This document shows positions 7,095-9,108 of a stretch of DNA of 9,108 nt, one piece after another. Numbering within the stretch: position 1 is the stretch's first letter; every line of letters starts with the position of its first letter. The notes below the pieces were generated by a model. That model made no database searches and was not told the origin of the DNA. It saw only the letters and a list, made by a program, of their open reading frames with translations. Made by a program: the position numbers and the translations under genes. The DNA is from Sulfitobacter sp. (GTDB lineage Bacteria; Pseudomonadota; Alphaproteobacteria; Rhodobacterales; Rhodobacteraceae), in the NCBI GenBank assembly GCA_024636395.1, contig JAGXHD010000241.1, positions 1 to 9,108 of the forward strand, in the 5' to 3' direction.

Positions 7095-7127
7095 TTTGCG
7101 CGCACCGCTGCCACAGCCGCGCGCAAA
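7095..7127. repeat. 9-bp perfect inverted repeat with a nested stem
   Basis: TTTGCGCGC (7095-7103) pairs with GCGCGCAAA (7119-7127). Inside the loop GCTG and CAGC form a second four-base-pair stem around CCA. Only two bases separate this from the larger repeat on its left. In an EF-hand transcript it would begin 11 bases after the stop codon, so the two hairpins would form a tandem structure in the 3' UTR. Confidence 0.6.
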
Positions 7128-7138
7128 TCCGTAGAGGC

Positions 7139-7387
7139 CTAGCCGGACGGGATCAGCCCTGCTTCCTGTGCCGATGTTACTTCGGCATCCTCGAGCGCGC
7201 CATCACCATTCAGATCAGCAGTCATGAAGATGTCTTCGGTCACATCGGGATAGACCGCCTGCACTTCTGCAAGGCTCAGTACGCCGTCCTCGTTGCTGTC
7301 AGCCGAGGTGGCGCTTTGCCCCATCGCGAAAGCGGACCCGCACAGGACCGTCGAGGCGATGACGGCCAAGGTTTTGATATATGTCAT
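7139..7387 (-). CDS. small secreted EF-hand calcium-binding protein
   Basis: An 82-residue protein with a signal peptide (residues 1-21, MTYIKTLAVIASTVLCGSAFA) and two canonical 12-residue EF-hand loops. Loop 1 is DSNEDGVLSLAE (30-41) and loop 2 DLNGDGALEDAE (58-69), each with Asp/Asn/Asp at loop positions 1, 3 and 5, Gly at 6 and Glu at 12, so both should bind calcium. It probably works in the periplasm as a calcium buffer or sensor; the partner is unknown. Similar short EF-hand proteins are common in Rhodobacterales. An in-frame ATG at 7399 exists, but the ATG at 7387 is preferred because GGAG lies six bases before it and the signal peptide then begins normally. The frame stays open for 32 codons after the TAG; I take this as chance. 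Confidence 0.85.
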   Translation of the reverse strand: MTYIKTLAVIASTVLCGSAFAMGQSATSADSNEDGVLSLAEVQAVYPDVTEDIFMTADLNGDGALEDAEVTSAQEAGLIPSG

Positions 7388-7393
7388 CGGTAT

Positions 7394-7397
7394 CTCC
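7394..7397 (-). promoter_or_regulatory. ribosome binding site that decides the EF-hand protein start
   Basis: GGAG on the minus strand, six bases before the ATG at 7387. The alternative start at 7399 has nothing comparable upstream. Confidence 0.65.
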
Positions 7398-7440
7398 ATT
7401 GTGGATTGGTTCGCGAAGGCACCGATCTGGCACGCTCATA

Positions 7441-7467
7441 CAACTAGAGGTAAAAAAGCCGGTTAGC
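7441..7467 (-). promoter_or_regulatory. possible ECF-type promoter for the EF-hand gene
   Basis: On the minus strand GCTAACC, then a T-run, then GTTG about 17 bases after the AAC, gives the AAC-spacer-GTT pattern of ECF sigma promoters. The location, about 55-80 bases before the start codon, is suitable. The match is short and could be chance. The rest of 7388-7645 holds no gene I can support. Confidence 0.2.
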
Positions 7468-7645
7468 ATCCCTCAGATTTTTGCGGGGCGGTCCAAGCGC
7501 GGAGCACCGCCTATCCACGCACCCGTGATGCGCGCCGCACCGCGCAAGAAGGCCCCTTCTCCCGCTTAGGCGGAATCTCCCCGTATGGTTGAAGCAAGAA
7601 AAACCGTCATGCTGCCTAAAAAGTATACGGTGCGTGACATGAAGA

Positions 7646-7924
7646 ATGACCACAGATAATGACGCGACCGACATTGCCGTTCTGGGCAAGCGGCTGAACC
7701 GACAGGAGCGGCGTCAGAGCGCTGTGCCGTGCCATCGGCACGCTCCCCGCGATCGAAAGGCGGTGATGATGCTGGTGCTGCAAGGAGAGTGCAGCCCGCG
7801 TGTAACGGTTGCGAGGCTGCAACTGCCAGTAGGTACGGTGATGTCACGGCTGGCCCGCGCGCGGGTCAAGCAGCGCGCCCAGTCAGGGCCAAAGGCAGAC
7901 ACCTCCATAGCCGATCTGCTCTGA
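7646..7924 (+). pseudogene. decayed ECF-type RNA polymerase sigma factor (region 4 remnant)
   Basis: The 92-codon frame from ATG 7646 ends with LQLPVGTVMSRLARARVKQR, the DNA-binding helix-turn-helix of sigma region 4.2; PVGTVMSRLARAR is nearly invariant in ECF sigma factors. Just before it, KAVMMLVLQGECS (frame of 7646) continues region 4.1. The residues expected ahead of that, ALCRAIGTLPAIERR, are found in a different frame at 7719-7763, which then hits TGA at 7764. A one-base loss near 7758-7764 would explain this. That second frame is itself closed by a TGA at 7695-7697, so it cannot be a gene. Region 2, which contacts core polymerase and the -10 element, is absent, although the start MTTDNDATDIAVLGKRLN could be the original N-terminus. 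I read this as a sigma gene broken by an internal deletion and a frameshift. A functional short region-4 protein is less likely but not excluded. It is divergent from the EF-hand gene. Confidence 0.6.
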
Positions 7925-7937
7925 ACAGCGTCGTGAA

Positions 7938-9108
7938 TCAGGGGATCCGCTTCCAGAAAGCCGCCTTGTGCCTGTGGCGCAGAAGCAGCACCTCTACGAA
8001 TTCACCGTGCGGGATAAAACGGCCATAATCGGCGATGTCCCCCTCGGCTGCAGCGCAGTCCATCAGATGATCGGCTGCCTGGGCATAGCGGACCGACTGC
8101 CCCTCGCGCAGCGCCTGCTCGATCATTGCGCGCCACAGCAGGGTCGCGGCCAGAGGATAGCGCGCTCGCAGCGCCTCTGCCGCAGCCGTGATCATGGGGT
8201 AGGACTGCGCATCAAGCGCCTGCGCGCGGGCCTCGACCAATTGCGCCGCGCGTGGCAGATCGGGCCACTCAATGAAAAACCGCAACGCAGCAGTAATGTC
8301 ATGGAACGCAGCCGCGTGATCCTTAGCCGCTTCTTCAAGCTCGATATCGTCGAAATCCGGCAGCACCTTGAGATAGTCCCTCAGCGTCTGCACATGCAAA
8401 GTCTCGGCGAACACGGCCCAGCGGTGCTCTTGTGCATCCTCCAGATGCCCGAGCGCCAGCAGACAGGCAATATAGGCCGCGTCCCAGTCCGCATCGCCCG
8501 CACTATCCGGTTCGACCCCGATGAGCACATCCAGACCGTCCTGCGCGCGGCCCGCCGCCAGATGCAGTTGCGCCACCTGCGCCGCGATATTCGGGCGCGC
8601 AAGATCCAGCGCGTCGAACTGGGCTATATAAGCCTCCGTATCTCCCTGAATCAAAGCGATGTCCTGCAGGGTTGCCTGGATCAGCCTAGTTTTCTGGCGC
8701 TGCGCGACGCTGCCGCCTGTACCGCGCAGTTCTCTGAGAAATTGCAGCGCGGCGTGCTCCTCTCCCTCCGCTAGGGAAGCATCGGCATGCGCGCGCACCA
8801 GCGCCTTGAGATGCTCAACCCCCGCCTCCCCGAGGCTTGGCGCCAACAGCGCCACGATCCCGTCGAATTGACCGTAGTCATTCTCGCGCAGGGCCTCCCA
8901 GATGCGCACGGCCAGTGGTGCAGGGTCTAGCCCCGCGCGCGGACCGATCTGCTCGAAGCCCCGTAGGGCGGCGCGAAACACCTCGGCCACGTCTCCTCGG
9001 CTGTCATCGACCCGGGCATGGACCGACGGCGCAAGGGCGATGAACTGCCACAGCAGCTCGAAGGCCTCGTCGGGCGCATCGCCCGCGATCTTGTCGGTGA
9101 TCATGTCC
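7938..9108 (-). CDS. DUF6880-family protein of unknown function (5' end outside window)
   Basis: The frame enters from the right edge and ends at 7938. An ATG at 9104 would give 388 residues, but the codon before it is also open. Family members as I recall them carry roughly 80-100 more residues before a segment like APDEAFELLWQFIALAPSVHARVDDSRG, so that ATG is probably internal. Counting from it, recognisable blocks are ENDYGQFDGIVALLAPSLG (74-92), LQDIALIQGDTEAYIAQFD (146-164), LRDYLKVLPDFDDIELEE (241-258), YPLAATLLWRAMIEQAL (316-332) and RYAQAADHLMDC (339-350). The protein is Ala/Leu-rich and appears wholly helical, with a TPR-like pattern of paired helices; there is no signal peptide or membrane segment in the visible part. 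No catalytic motif is evident. It is convergent with the sigma remnant, 13 bases apart. The family assignment is from memory; the function is unknown. Confidence 0.85.
   Translation of the reverse strand, partial: DMITDKIAGDAPDEAFELLWQFIALAPSVHARVDDSRGDVAEVFRAALRGFEQIGPRAGLDPAPLAVRIWEALRENDYGQFDGIVALLAPSLGEAGVEHLKALVRAHADASLAEGEEHAALQFLRELRGTGGSVAQRQKTRLIQATLQDIALIQGDTEAYIAQFDALDLARPNIAAQVAQLHLAAGRAQDGLDVLIGVEPDSAGDADWDAAYIACLLALGHLEDAQEHRWAVFAETLHVQTLRDYLKVLPDFDDIELEEAAKDHAAAFHDITAALRFFIEWPDLPRAAQLVEARAQALDAQSYPMITAAAEALRARYPLAATLLWRAMIEQALREGQSVRYAQAADHLMDCAAAEGDIADYGRFIPHGEFVEVLLLRHRHKAAFWKRIP

Larger units (their letters stand above)
6848..7138. other. non-coding stretch with no recognised gene
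   Basis: Beyond the barrel promoter no start-plus-ribosome-site ORF stands out. The only clear structure is the pair of inverted repeats at 7055-7127, annotated separately. A plus-strand frame of 60 codons from 6960 has no ribosome site and no recognisable domain. There is no tRNA-like T-arm. Confidence 0.5.

Noticed and set aside
7043..7138. Read-through extension of the EF-hand protein past its TAG (32 further open codons)
   Set aside because: The 82-residue product already ends as family members do. The interval is dominated by the two inverted repeats, and there is no sign of a recoding context.
7388..7399. Upstream ATG for the EF-hand protein at 7399
   Set aside because: No ribosome site before it; GGAG falls between the two ATGs and serves the downstream one.
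7381..7569. 62-codon plus-strand frame with basic C-terminus
   Set aside because: Starts inside the EF-hand gene on the opposite strand, has no ribosome site and matches no family I recognise.
7585..7659. 24-codon plus-strand ORF (MVEARKTVMLPKK...) just ahead of the sigma remnant
   Set aside because: No ribosome site and no known similarity; it overlaps the start of the remnant and is probably chance.
7566..7908. Several minus-strand frames opposite the sigma remnant
   Set aside because: No domain or ribosome site; the recognisable PVGTVMSRLARAR motif is on the plus strand.

Overview
The window looks like chromosomal DNA from an alphaproteobacterium of the Rhodobacterales (Roseobacter group). 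This rests on the GC-rich coding sequence, the cysS and cimA sequence types, a small two-EF-hand secreted protein, a DUF6880-type protein and an 8-stranded-type outer membrane barrel, all of which I associate with that order from memory. No phage, transposon, CRISPR array, tRNA or rRNA is visible.

Layout. Positions 1-4671 carry a minus-strand block: cysteinyl-tRNA synthetase (cysS, 3283-4671), a 106-base spacer, then citramalate synthase (cimA, 1551-3176), a membrane-anchored alpha/beta hydrolase (584-1558) and a SAM-dependent methyltransferase (1-594, cut by the window edge). The last three overlap by 8 and 11 bases, so they are almost certainly co-transcribed and translationally coupled. 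The 232-base divergent region 4672-4903 separates this block from a plus-strand, AruH-like PLP aminotransferase (4904-6082). A strong hairpin at 6090-6114 then acts as a shared terminator between the aminotransferase and a convergent minus-strand outer membrane beta-barrel gene (6139-6732).

Positions 6733-7138 have no convincing gene. They hold the barrel gene's promoter region and, further out, two consecutive strong inverted repeats just downstream of a secreted EF-hand protein gene (7139-7387, minus). Between that gene and the right-hand gene lies what I read as a decayed ECF-type sigma factor (7646-7924, plus): sigma region 4 is recognisable but split by a frameshift, and region 2 is missing. 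The right edge is a DUF6880-family protein (7938-9108, minus), whose N-terminus lies outside the window.

Functional picture. cysS serves translation. cimA makes (R)-citramalate from pyruvate and acetyl-CoA, feeding isoleucine synthesis. The hydrolase and methyltransferase have no evident tie to that pathway. The aminotransferase is a stand-alone amino acid catabolic or conversion enzyme. The window is mostly ordinary housekeeping and accessory chromosome; I see no clear new multi-gene system. The points most worth a second look are the sigma factor remnant beside the EF-hand gene, the paired hairpins at 7055-7127, and the leader features in front of cysS and cimA.
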